Shown here piece by piece: positions 8,847 to 16,382 of a stretch of 64,000 nucleotides of DNA; position 1 is the stretch's first letter; every line of letters starts with the position of its first letter. The stretch covers positions 2,480,001 through 2,544,000 of the forward strand of contig CBDCYF010000005.1 of assembly GCA_965224065.1 (NCBI GenBank), given 5' to 3'. The notes below the pieces were generated by a model. The model had not been told where the DNA came from, made no database searches, and saw nothing but the letters and a program-made list of their open reading frames with translations. Origin of the DNA: JAOTZA01 sp965224065 (GTDB lineage Bacteria > Acidobacteriota > Thermoanaerobaculia > Multivoradales > JAHEKO01). The translations under genes and the position numbers were made by a program.

Positions 8847-9740
8847 ATGAGCGATCCTGTGCGCGCGCCAAGCGCCCTCGGGGCCGCCCCCCGGGTCGGT
8901 CTCGACTCGCTCGACACCTTGTGGTTCCAGGTCGCCGGCACGGTCTGCAATCTGGCCTGCACCCATTGTTTTGTGTCGAGCTCACCCACCAACCACACCC
9001 ATGAAGCCGTGGTCCTGGCGGACATCGAACCGTACCTGGAAGAGGCTGCCCGGCTGGGGGTCAAGGAGTACTACTTTACCGGCGGCGAGCCGTTCTTGAA
9101 CCCCGAGATGGAGGCGATCGCCGAGCGGACTCTGGACTACGGGCCCGCGACCATCCTGACCAACGGGCTGCTGCTGCCGGCCGACCGCTGCCGGCGGTTG
9201 CGCGCGATGGCCGAGCGAGCCGAATACTCGCTCGATTTCCGAATCTCGCTCGACGGCTACGACGCCGAGACCAACGACCCGATCCGCGGCGAAGGGACCT
9301 TCGAGCGCATCCTGGACGGCGTTCGCTCGCTCTATGTCGAGGGACTCAATCCCGTGATCACGGTGACCGAGGTGTACGACCAGAACGGCTCCTCCCGCGG
9401 CCGGGAGCGTTTTTTCGAGCTCCTGCGCGAACTCGGAATCGACAAGCCACGGCTCAAGATCCTGCCGATCTTTCGCATCGGTGCCGAGGCCGAGAGAGCC
9501 GGGGCCTACGAGAGCTGGCAGAAGCTCTCGAGCGCCGATGCCATGGACGGCGACTGGAGCCACCTACAGTGCTCCAACAGCCGCATGGTCACCGACCAGG
9601 GCGTGTGGGTCTGCCCGATTCTGGTCAACGAACCGTCGGCCAAGATGGGGCAAGCCCTGGCCGACACCCTGACCGGTTTTCCGCTCGACCACCCGGCCTG
9701 TTGGACCTGTCACGTCTACGGCGTGAGCTGCCGAACCTGA
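8847..9740 (+). CDS. Radical SAM enzyme with SPASM-like C-terminal cysteines
   Basis: 297 aa from the ATG at 8847, chosen because it starts 16 nt after the arsM stop; longer in-frame starts would overlap arsM. The CxxxCxxC cluster site is CNLACTHC (about residues 34-41), followed by YYFTGGEPFLNPEM, the SAM-binding GGE motif. C-terminal cysteines fall in a C-x13-C then C-x2-C-x6-C pattern (CSNSRM...WVCPI and CWTCHVYGVSC), like a SPASM/twitch auxiliary iron-sulfur site. Arsenosugar synthase ArsS also uses CxxxCxxC but ends differently. The arsinothricin enzyme ArsL carries a cysteine-rich motif near its C-terminus that I do not see here. The substrate is unknown. Position suggests a methylated arsenical or a nucleotide/sugar conjugate. 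Confidence 0.88.
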   Translation: MSDPVRAPSALGAAPRVGLDSLDTLWFQVAGTVCNLACTHCFVSSSPTNHTHEAVVLADIEPYLEEAARLGVKEYYFTGGEPFLNPEMEAIAERTLDYGPATILTNGLLLPADRCRRLRAMAERAEYSLDFRISLDGYDAETNDPIRGEGTFERILDGVRSLYVEGLNPVITVTEVYDQNGSSRGRERFFELLRELGIDKPRLKILPIFRIGAEAERAGAYESWQKLSSADAMDGDWSHLQCSNSRMVTDQGVWVCPILVNEPSAKMGQALADTLTGFPLDHPACWTCHVYGVSCRT

Positions 9741-9763
9741 CCTCTGCCGAGACGATCGAGAGC

Positions 9764-10780
9764 ATGATGTCGAACCGCCGACCGGAAGACCTCCTCGCCA
9801 AAGAACGCCGCGCCGCGGAGCGCGCGCGGCTGGCGGCCCACCGCGGGCTTGCCACCTGGGGCGAGAAGCTGGTGCCGCTGGGTCGGTTCCGCGAGGCGAC
9901 CCAAAACGCCGGCCGGAGCCTGGGCGAGGCGCAAAGACAAGAAGAGCGGAGCCGTTTTCTCACCGCGGCCGAGGACAAGGCCCCCCGCGAAGGCCCATTT
10001 TCAACCGTCGCGGTCTTTGGCGGAATCTACAACAACCACTTCGCGCTCGAGGCCCTGCTCGAAGACTCGGCGCGGCGCGGCGCCGAGGCGATCTACTGCC
10101 TGGGAGACCTGGGTGGGTTTGGTCCCTCTCCGGAGAAGGTCCGGCCGTTGCTCGATCAGGGTGGCGTGCTCTCGATCCAGGGTAACTACGAGCAGTCGCT
10201 CTCGAGCGGCCAGGACGACTGCAACTGTGGCTACACCGACCCGCGCGACAATCACTTCGCGGAGATCTCCTATCGATACACCGCCCAAAACGCGTCGCCG
10301 GACTTCAAACGCTGGATGGGGACGCTTCCCCCGACCCGCCGCGTTCTGGTCGGCGAGCGGGAGCTCCTTCTGGTTCACGGCTCGCCGCGGCGGATCAACG
10401 AGTTTCTCTTCCACTCGACCACGCCGGTGGCGTTTCTGGAGGTGCTCCTCGACCAGCACGAGTGTGACGGCTTTCTCTGCACCCACACCGGTCTCCACTG
10501 GCACCGCCGCCTGCCGTCCGGCCGGGATGTGGTCAACGTCGGGGTGATCGGACGGCCGGCCAACGACGGCAACCCTCGCGTCTGGTACTGCCTGCTCGAA
10601 GACCGCGCGGGCGAGCTTGCCGTGGAGCTGGTGCCGCTCGAGTACGACCACCAGGGGGTCGCCGAGGAGATGAAGCGGGAGGGATTGCCGGATGAGTTTG
10701 TCGAGACGATTCTCTCGGGCTGGTGGACGACCTGTCTCGAGATCTTGCCGGCGCGCGAGCGCGCCCGCTCGAAGTTCTAA
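9764..10780 (+). CDS. Metallophosphoesterase-family protein with altered metal ligands
   Basis: 338 aa from the ATG at 9764 (or 9767); the longer frame overlaps the radical SAM gene and lacks homology. After about 85 charged N-terminal residues the calcineurin-like fold begins at VAVFGGIYNNHFALEALL. Recognisable motifs are YCLGDLGGFGPSP, QGNYEQ, LLVHGSPRRINEF and CTHTGLHW. The usual DxH of motif I is GIY, GNHD is GNYEQ, and GHTH is THTGLH, so the two-metal site is not canonical. A DCNCGYTDPRDNHF segment (about residues 148-161) brings two cysteines and a histidine. It sits 23 nt after the radical SAM gene. It may cleave a phosphate from a nucleotide or sugar intermediate, or have lost hydrolase activity. 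Confidence 0.8.
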   Translation: MMSNRRPEDLLAKERRAAERARLAAHRGLATWGEKLVPLGRFREATQNAGRSLGEAQRQEERSRFLTAAEDKAPREGPFSTVAVFGGIYNNHFALEALLEDSARRGAEAIYCLGDLGGFGPSPEKVRPLLDQGGVLSIQGNYEQSLSSGQDDCNCGYTDPRDNHFAEISYRYTAQNASPDFKRWMGTLPPTRRVLVGERELLLVHGSPRRINEFLFHSTTPVAFLEVLLDQHECDGFLCTHTGLHWHRRLPSGRDVVNVGVIGRPANDGNPRVWYCLLEDRAGELAVELVPLEYDHQGVAEEMKREGLPDEFVETILSGWWTTCLEILPARERARSKF

Positions 10781-10795
10781 ACGACCGAGATTCCG

Positions 10796-12022
10796 ATGAC
10801 CGACGGCTCTCGCCCCCACATCGCCATCCTCGGCTCCGGGCCCACCGGGCTCGAGGCCGCGCTCATCGCCCGGGAAAGAGGGTTTCCGTTCACCCTGTAC
10901 GAAGCCGCGCCCGCGGTCGGTGGGTACGTGCGCTCGTGGGGACACGTGCGGCTCTTCACTCCTTGGCCTCTCGACGTCTCGCCCCGCGCCCGCCGCGCGC
11001 TCGAACAGGCCGGGCACTCTCTTCCCGGTGATAAAAGCGAGGAGTGCCCGACCGGGAAGGAGATTGTAGAGAAGGTTTTCGAGCCGATCGCCTCCCTCGA
11101 CGGGATCGCCGATTCGCTCCGAACCGGTACCCGGGTGGTCGCCGTCGGGCGCCAGGGGCTGGTCAAAAACGACGAGATCGGCACCGGCGAACGGGCCCGG
11201 CGGAGCTTTCGCCTTCTGCTCCAAGACGGCGACGGACGCCAATGGACCGAAGGCGCTGAGGTCGTCCTCGATTGCACCGGAACCTACGGCACGCCCAACG
11301 CCACCGGCGACGGCGGGATTCCGGCGCCGGGTGAAGAGGCCCTCGACGGTGAGATCGTGCGCGCCATCCCCGACATCGCCGCTGCCCCCGAGGCCTGGGC
11401 CGGCAAGACCACGCTCCTCGTGGGCGCCGGCCATTCGGCCCAAACAGCGGTCGAAGAGCTGGCGGCGTTGGCCGAGACCGAGCCGGGCACCCGCGTCCTC
11501 TGGGCGCTGCGCGGCACCGGCGACTGGACCCTCGACCCCGACGACCCGCTTCCCGCCCGGGCGAACCTCGTCCGGCGCGCGCGCGCGCTGGCGACCGGTG
11601 AGTCACCGGCTATCGGCGTGCACCGAGGCGTGGTGGTCGACGAGCTCAAAAAAAGGGGCGACGCCCTTGAAGTCGTGCTGCGGGACCGCTCGGGCGAACG
11701 CACGGCAGTGCGGGTCGATCGAGTGCTGTCTCTGACCGGTGGCGTCGGCGATCACACTCTCTATCGCCAACTCCAGGTTCACGAGTGCTACGCCACCTCC
11801 GGGCCGATGAAGCTGGCCGCCGCCCTGCTGGGCGAATCGAGCACCGACTGTCTGGCCCAGGAAACCCACGGCGCCGACACCCTAGTCAACCCCGAGCCCG
11901 GGTTCTTTATCCTGGGCTCGAAATCCTACGGCCGCAACAACACTTTTTTGATGCGGGTCGGTTGGCAGCAGGCCGAGGAGGTCTTCGACCTGCTGGAAAA
12001 AAGGGGACTGTCCCCGAATTAA
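10796..12022 (+). CDS. FAD/NAD(P)-dependent oxidoreductase of the arsM cluster
   Basis: 408 aa, ATG at 10796, 15 nt after the phosphoesterase stop, last gene of the plus-strand cluster. It has an N-terminal FAD Rossmann motif (IAILGSGPTGLEAALIARE) and a second dinucleotide motif, TLLVGAGHSAQTAVEEL, near residue 205. The ATG-type motif VLDCTGTYGTP and the C-terminal FILGSKSYGRNNTFLMRVG are also present. The arrangement matches flavin-containing monooxygenase or thioredoxin-reductase-like two-domain proteins without an obvious redox CxxC. Flavoproteins called ArsO occur in some arsenic loci, but I cannot assign this one to that family with certainty. Its stop overlaps the convergent HAD gene's stop by 4 nt. 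Confidence 0.82.
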   Translation: MTDGSRPHIAILGSGPTGLEAALIARERGFPFTLYEAAPAVGGYVRSWGHVRLFTPWPLDVSPRARRALEQAGHSLPGDKSEECPTGKEIVEKVFEPIASLDGIADSLRTGTRVVAVGRQGLVKNDEIGTGERARRSFRLLLQDGDGRQWTEGAEVVLDCTGTYGTPNATGDGGIPAPGEEALDGEIVRAIPDIAAAPEAWAGKTTLLVGAGHSAQTAVEELAALAETEPGTRVLWALRGTGDWTLDPDDPLPARANLVRRARALATGESPAIGVHRGVVVDELKKRGDALEVVLRDRSGERTAVRVDRVLSLTGGVGDHTLYRQLQVHECYATSGPMKLAAALLGESSTDCLAQETHGADTLVNPEPGFFILGSKSYGRNNTFLMRVGWQQAEEVFDLLEKRGLSPN

Positions 12023-12678
12023 GTGGCCGGCGCCAGCCAGGCCGCGAGCTCGACGACCGAATCGAAGCAGGCCGCGGGGCCTTGGGCTTCGAGCGACGCC
12101 CGCGGGTGGCTGCCGCTGGTGACCGCCACCGACGCCACGCCGGCGTTGGCCGCCATCTGGAGGTCGTGCACCGTGTCGCCGACCATCAGCGCCTCCTCTT
12201 GCGTCACGCCCAGCTCGTCGAGGATGTCCAGGAGCATCTGCGGGTTGGGCTTGCTCGGCGCCTCGTCCACCGTGCGGCTGGCCACAAAGAGACGTCCGAT
12301 CCCGGTGCGCTCGAAGTCGTGCTCGAGGCCATTGCGGCTCTTGGCGGTGGCCACCGCGAGCAGAAGACCGCGGCGGGACAAGCCCTCGAGCAGGCGCTCG
12401 GTGCCGGCAAAGAGCACCGGCGTCTCGCAATAGCCACTCAGCCACAATCGCCGGTACGAGGAGACGATGCGCCAGAAGGTCTCCTCGTCGCATTCCGGGT
12501 GGAGGGCTTCGACCGTCTCGCGAAGCCCCAGGCCGATCACCGAGCGGATCTTCGACTCTTCGACCGGTGGCAGATCTAGTTCGGCCAGCGCCGCCTGGGA
12601 ACACCGCACGATGGCACCGATCGAGTCGAGGAGTGTGCCGTCCCAGTCGAAGATAACCAGACGATACCCGTCAGACAT
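12019..12678 (-). CDS. HAD-superfamily phosphatase
   Basis: 219 aa, ATG at 12678. Motif I is IFDWDGTLLDS near the N-terminus (nucleophile Asp11). Motif II is VATAKSRNG, and the C-terminal motifs are SKPNP and MVGDTVHDLQMA. It resembles Gph/PpaX-type phosphoglycolate or sugar-phosphate phosphatases with an alpha-helical cap. Its start overlaps the upstream nucleotidyltransferase gene by 8 nt, so both act together, perhaps in sugar-phosphate metabolism feeding a nucleotide sugar. Exact substrate is not predictable. Confidence 0.9.
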   Translation of the reverse strand: MSDGYRLVIFDWDGTLLDSIGAIVRCSQAALAELDLPPVEESKIRSVIGLGLRETVEALHPECDEETFWRIVSSYRRLWLSGYCETPVLFAGTERLLEGLSRRGLLLAVATAKSRNGLEHDFERTGIGRLFVASRTVDEAPSKPNPQMLLDILDELGVTQEEALMVGDTVHDLQMAANAGVASVAVTSGSHPRASLEAQGPAACFDSVVELAAWLAPAT

Positions 12679-13702
12679 CGAGCGGACTGTACACCAGGCC
12701 CCCGACCACCGAATCGCGCGGACCCAACGGGCGGTCCGCCCTCGCCACGGTCACCATTCGCCGTTCGACCGACGTGCCCGCGCCGAGCCGTACCGAGTAC
12801 CCGAGGACCGACTCGCGCACCATCGCTCCCCGGCCGATTCGCGCTCCGGGGAGCACCACCGCGCGCTCGACCTCGGTCTCCGCTTCGACGGTCGCTCCGG
12901 CTTCGACCGCCGCGCGTCGTACGCTCGCCTCGTCCGACACCTTGGCTTCCGGCGAGACCCAAGTTCCCCCTCCCACGCGGCCCGCGCCACGGCGGCGGAT
13001 CCAATCGCAGACGCCTTCGAGGTAGCGCGCCGGCGTCCCCAGGTCGTACCACGGGCGAGAGGTCTCGAGGGACTGGACCGTTCCGCCCGCCTCGAGCAAC
13101 GGCTCATAGAGGTCGGTGATGAAATCCTCTGGCTGCGACCGACGATCGGCCACCAGAGACGGGGCAAACGCGTGCGCGCCGGCAAAGACCAGGCGCTGCT
13201 CGACCGCGCCGACGCCGCGCCCGGGCGCAAACGACACGATGCGGCCCGAGGCGTCGACGCCGACGCCACCACCAAACCGCCGGGGTTCGCCGCGGCTGGA
13301 CAGAAGCAGTGTTGCCTCGGCCGAGCTCCGGCGGTGGCGTTCCACCAAGCGGGTGATCGGCCATCGGCACAGGCTGTCGCCGTTGACCACGACCACGGTG
13401 TCCGCCGGGGCCAGAAAGTCCGCGACGGGCGCCAGAGCCCCGAGCGTGCCCTGGAGCTCCTGTTCCCAGGAGTAGACGAGCTCCATCCCGCCGAAGTGCG
13501 AGCCAAAATGCGAGCTGATCTTCTCGCCGTGGTGAAAGAGATTGATCGCCACCGCCTCGCACCCGGCCTTCTCCAGCTCGCCCAGGGTCCGGGCCAGGAG
13601 CGGTGTGCCGGCGACCGGAAGCAGTGGCTTGGGGAGCGAGCGGGTCAGCGGCCGCAACCGGGTCCCAAGCCCGGCCGCCAGGACCATGCCTCTAAGGCGC
13701 AA
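12671..13702 (-). CDS. Sugar-phosphate nucleotidyltransferase with left-handed beta-helix tail
   Basis: 343 aa, ATG at 13702. The N-terminal signature is MVLAAGLGTRLRPLTRSLPKPL, followed by GTPLLARTL. NGDSLCRWP (the metal-binding NGD) and the acidic EDFITDLYEPLLEAG region follow. The last about 90 residues show hexapeptide-like repeats (GGGTWVSPEAKV, VEAGATVEAETEV, VLPGARIGRGAMV). This is the layout of mannose-1-phosphate guanylyl-, glucose-1-phosphate or N-acetylmuramate-1-phosphate uridylyl-transferases. Coupled to a HAD phosphatase and preceded by a CYTH gene. NDP-sugar supply for envelope polymers is the likely role. Confidence 0.9.
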   Translation of the reverse strand: MRLRGMVLAAGLGTRLRPLTRSLPKPLLPVAGTPLLARTLGELEKAGCEAVAINLFHHGEKISSHFGSHFGGMELVYSWEQELQGTLGALAPVADFLAPADTVVVVNGDSLCRWPITRLVERHRRSSAEATLLLSSRGEPRRFGGGVGVDASGRIVSFAPGRGVGAVEQRLVFAGAHAFAPSLVADRRSQPEDFITDLYEPLLEAGGTVQSLETSRPWYDLGTPARYLEGVCDWIRRRGAGRVGGGTWVSPEAKVSDEASVRRAAVEAGATVEAETEVERAVVLPGARIGRGAMVRESVLGYSVRLGAGTSVERRMVTVARADRPLGPRDSVVGGLVYSPLDV

Positions 13703-13722
13703 CGCTCACCTCTGGCGGGAGC

Positions 13723-14277
13723 TCAAGACACAAAGACCATGTCGTCGGGCGCCGAAGGGTTTGCTTTTTTGTGCTCGGCGTACAACTCCAGGTAGTTGAG
13801 CCTCTCCGCGCTCTCGACTTCGAAGCCAAAGCGGCGCGCCAGCTTGTCGGCGCCGTCACCCTCGAACTCGGCGTAGTCGCCGATCGGCGTGTGATCGAGT
13901 GCCACCACCACACCCCCGACCGTCCATTCCTCGCGCTGCTTCTGGTACCGGCGCACGACCTCGTAGCCGAGCGCCTCCAGGATCCTCTCGACCGCGTCGG
14001 CGTCGGTCACCTCTGTCTCGCGCTCCTCGCGCACCTTGACACCGTCTTCGAAGCTCGCCGGACCCTTGTAGGTCAGCCGCGCCCCGGAGCCGTCGCGCCG
14101 CAACCGCAAAAGACGTCGCGACCCACCGAGCTCCTCGGCGCGGTCAAAGACGAGGTTGTCTTCGAGCGACGACGGCGCCACCCGCTCGGCTCCGGCGTCG
14201 ACGAGCTTCTCCCGCAAGGCATTCAACTCGGAGCAAGCGAACTTGAGCTCGCGCTCGAGACCCGCCGTGGCGCTCAT
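13723..14277 (-). CDS. CYTH-domain protein (class IV adenylate cyclase/thiamine triphosphatase-like)
   Basis: 184 aa, ATG at 14277. The CYTH signature ExExK is ERELK at residues 9-13. Basic and acidic strands lining the triphosphate tunnel are visible: RLLRLRRDG, LTYKGP, KVREERETEV, VALDHTPIGDYAEFEG. The length and the IGDYAEFEG strand resemble CyaB-like class IV cyclases, but most bacterial CYTH proteins act on inorganic triphosphate or related triphosphates. It lies 20 nt before the nucleotidyltransferase gene and 20 nt after the dipeptidase gene on the same strand. Confidence 0.88.
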   Translation of the reverse strand: MSATAGLERELKFACSELNALREKLVDAGAERVAPSSLEDNLVFDRAEELGGSRRLLRLRRDGSGARLTYKGPASFEDGVKVREERETEVTDADAVERILEALGYEVVRRYQKQREEWTVGGVVVALDHTPIGDYAEFEGDGADKLARRFGFEVESAERLNYLELYAEHKKANPSAPDDMVFVS

Positions 14278-14297
14278 CTTTTCCGCTCAACCGGCGC

Positions 14298-15686
14298 TCA
14301 ACCGGCGCTCTCGGCGGCCCGGTCGAGGGTTCTCACGATCGTCCGGACCCCGTTGTAGAAGTGGCTGATGTTGAATTTCTCGTTGGGCGAATGCAACCGA
14401 TCGTCCGACAACCCGAAACCCATCAGAAGAATCGGCGCTTGCAGGACCTCGGCAAAGGTGGCGACGATCGGGATCGACCCGCCCTCGCGGATCAGAACGG
14501 GCTTCTTGCCCCAGACATCTTCCTGGGCCGCCATCGCGGCCTCGCTGATCGGCCCCTTGGTGTCGATCAGAACCGCTTGCGCCCCGTGGTGGTCCTGGAC
14601 CTCGACACGAACGCCGTGTGGGGTGATCTGCCGGACATAGTCGGTAAAAAGCGCGGCGATCTTCTCCGGATCCTGGTTGGGAACCAGACGCATCGACACC
14701 TTTGCGCCCGCCCAGGCCGGCAAGACGGTCTTGGCTCCCTCGCCCTGGTATCCGCCAAAGATGCCGTTGACGTCGCAGGTCGGCCGCCCCCAGGCACGCT
14801 CGAGGGTCGTATACCCCTCCTCGCCAAAGGTCTCCTCGATCCCGAGCTCCTTGCAATAGGCCTCTTCGTCAAAATCCATGCGACCAAAGGCCTCCCGCTC
14901 CCACGGCTCGAGATCGACGACATCGTCGTAGAAACCCGGGATCTGGATGCGGCCGGTGTCGCGGTCGACCAGCGCGCCGAGGATCCTGCCCAGCACGTTG
15001 GCCGGGTTGGCCACGGCGCCACCAAAGGTGCCCGAATGAAGGTCTCGGTTGGGGCCGTCGACCCGGATCTCCATGTAGGCGAGACCCTTGAGGCCGTAAA
15101 GAAGCGAAGGCTGGCCCGGGGCGTACATCGACGAGTCCGACACCACCACAGCGTCGCAGGAGAGCTTTTCCCCGGCGTCCTCGCGCACAAATCGCTCGAT
15201 CGACTCGCCCCCCGACTCCTCCTCGCCCTCGACAAGAAACTTGACGTTGACCGGCAGCTCACCGCGCTCGGCCAGCATCGCGGCGACCGCCTTGACATGT
15301 GCATACGACTGCCCCTTGTCGTCGGTCGCGCCGCGAGCCACCAGTAGGTCTCCCTCGACCGTGGGCTCGAAGGGCGGGTTGCGCCACTCTTCCATCGGGT
15401 CCGGTGGCTGTACGTCGTAGTGCCCGTAGAAGAGAATCGTCGGCTTGCCCTGGGCACCCGACCACTCGCCATAGATCAGCGGATGCCCGGCGGTCTCGAT
15501 GGTCTCGACTGAGAGACCCGCCTGGGTCATTTTCTGGGCGAGAAACTCACCGCACCGGCGAACGTCGTCCGCATAGCTCGGGTCTGTGGAGATCGACGGG
15601 ATCCGCAGATAGTCCTTGAGCTCTTCGAGATACCCTTCTTTCTCGTTTTCGATCCTCGCCAGAACGTCTCGGCTGTCGCTCGACAT
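14298..15686 (-). CDS. M20 family dipeptidase
   Basis: 462 aa, ATG at 15686. Zinc and catalytic motifs of clan MH peptidases are intact: FYGHYDVQP (His zinc ligand plus Asp), ARGATDDKGQSYAH (bridging Asp), LVEGEEESGGES (general-base Glu and ligand Glu) and VVVSDSSMYAP. The lid domain contains NRDLHSGTFGGAVANP. It matches the M20 'dipeptidase' subgroup that cleaves short peptides in the cytosol. No signal peptide. It probably shares a transcript with the CYTH gene. Confidence 0.95.
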   Translation of the reverse strand: MSSDSRDVLARIENEKEGYLEELKDYLRIPSISTDPSYADDVRRCGEFLAQKMTQAGLSVETIETAGHPLIYGEWSGAQGKPTILFYGHYDVQPPDPMEEWRNPPFEPTVEGDLLVARGATDDKGQSYAHVKAVAAMLAERGELPVNVKFLVEGEEESGGESIERFVREDAGEKLSCDAVVVSDSSMYAPGQPSLLYGLKGLAYMEIRVDGPNRDLHSGTFGGAVANPANVLGRILGALVDRDTGRIQIPGFYDDVVDLEPWEREAFGRMDFDEEAYCKELGIEETFGEEGYTTLERAWGRPTCDVNGIFGGYQGEGAKTVLPAWAGAKVSMRLVPNQDPEKIAALFTDYVRQITPHGVRVEVQDHHGAQAVLIDTKGPISEAAMAAQEDVWGKKPVLIREGGSIPIVATFAEVLQAPILLMGFGLSDDRLHSPNEKFNISHFYNGVRTIVRTLDRAAESAG

Positions 15687-15764
15687 ACGGAAAACCTCCT
15701 CAAAAAACGGGGCCGCGAGTGTAGCAGCCCTGGCAGACGTGGAGAGGGTCGACGAGCGGTCGTT

Positions 15765-16373
15765 TCAGGACGCCACCGGCGTATCCGCCGGCGCGGTCTC
15801 CCGGGCCATGCGGCCGGTGCGGACGAGCCCCACTGCGTTGACCAGAAAGTGCGTCACCATGGGTGCCAACAGGTTGCCGCTCAACAACACGAGACCGCTC
15901 AAGACCAGCCCGGCGACGACCGCAAAGACCGTCCACAATCGAAACTCGCGACCCGGACCGGCGTGCAGCAGCGCAAATAGCGCCACCGCCGCGAGCGGAC
16001 CCCACGCCTGCTGCACGGCACCGCGAAAGAAAAGCTCCTCCGCCGTTCCGGAAAGAAACGCCAGCGCCAGCGCTTCGCCCCCGCTCACCGGCCCCAGGAT
16101 CTCGGCCATGCGTTTCTCGAGCGCTCGGGCCGCCGGTAGACCCCGGCGCGCAGCGTGCCACAACCCCAGGAGCAGGCCCGCGCCGGCGAGACCGAGGCCC
16201 AGATCGCGGGGCCAGGTCTGGTTGTTCCAGAAAAGCGACCCCGGAATCCGCCCCCGCTCGAGCCCCAGCCAGATCGTGCCGGCAATGGCCAGGAACAGGT
16301 AGAAGAACCAGGAGAATCGATACAGCGAGCCGGGACGGTGGAGGGGACCCGGGGAAGCCTCGTCTGTGCTCAC
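15765..16373 (-). CDS. CPBP family intramembrane glutamic endopeptidase
   Basis: 202 aa, ATG at 16373, 9 nt after the gyrA stop. Hydrophobic helices at about residues 20-38, 57-72, 95-110, 130-140 and 145-175. CPBP motif 1 is EELFFRGAVQQ, motif 2 is LFALLHAGPG, and motif 3 is APMVTHFLVNAVGL. The family cleaves or protects membrane substrates (Rce1/CAAX protease-like, bacteriocin immunity). Being directly behind gyrA is likely incidental co-transcription. Confidence 0.9.
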   Translation of the reverse strand: MSTDEASPGPLHRPGSLYRFSWFFYLFLAIAGTIWLGLERGRIPGSLFWNNQTWPRDLGLGLAGAGLLLGLWHAARRGLPAARALEKRMAEILGPVSGGEALALAFLSGTAEELFFRGAVQQAWGPLAAVALFALLHAGPGREFRLWTVFAVVAGLVLSGLVLLSGNLLAPMVTHFLVNAVGLVRTGRMARETAPADTPVAS

Positions 16374-16382
16374 CGCTACCGC

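Noticed and set aside
8847..9740. Assignment of the radical SAM gene as arsinothricin ArsL
   Set aside because: The cysteine-rich C-terminal motif I associate with ArsL is not present, and the spacing of cysteines is SPASM-like.
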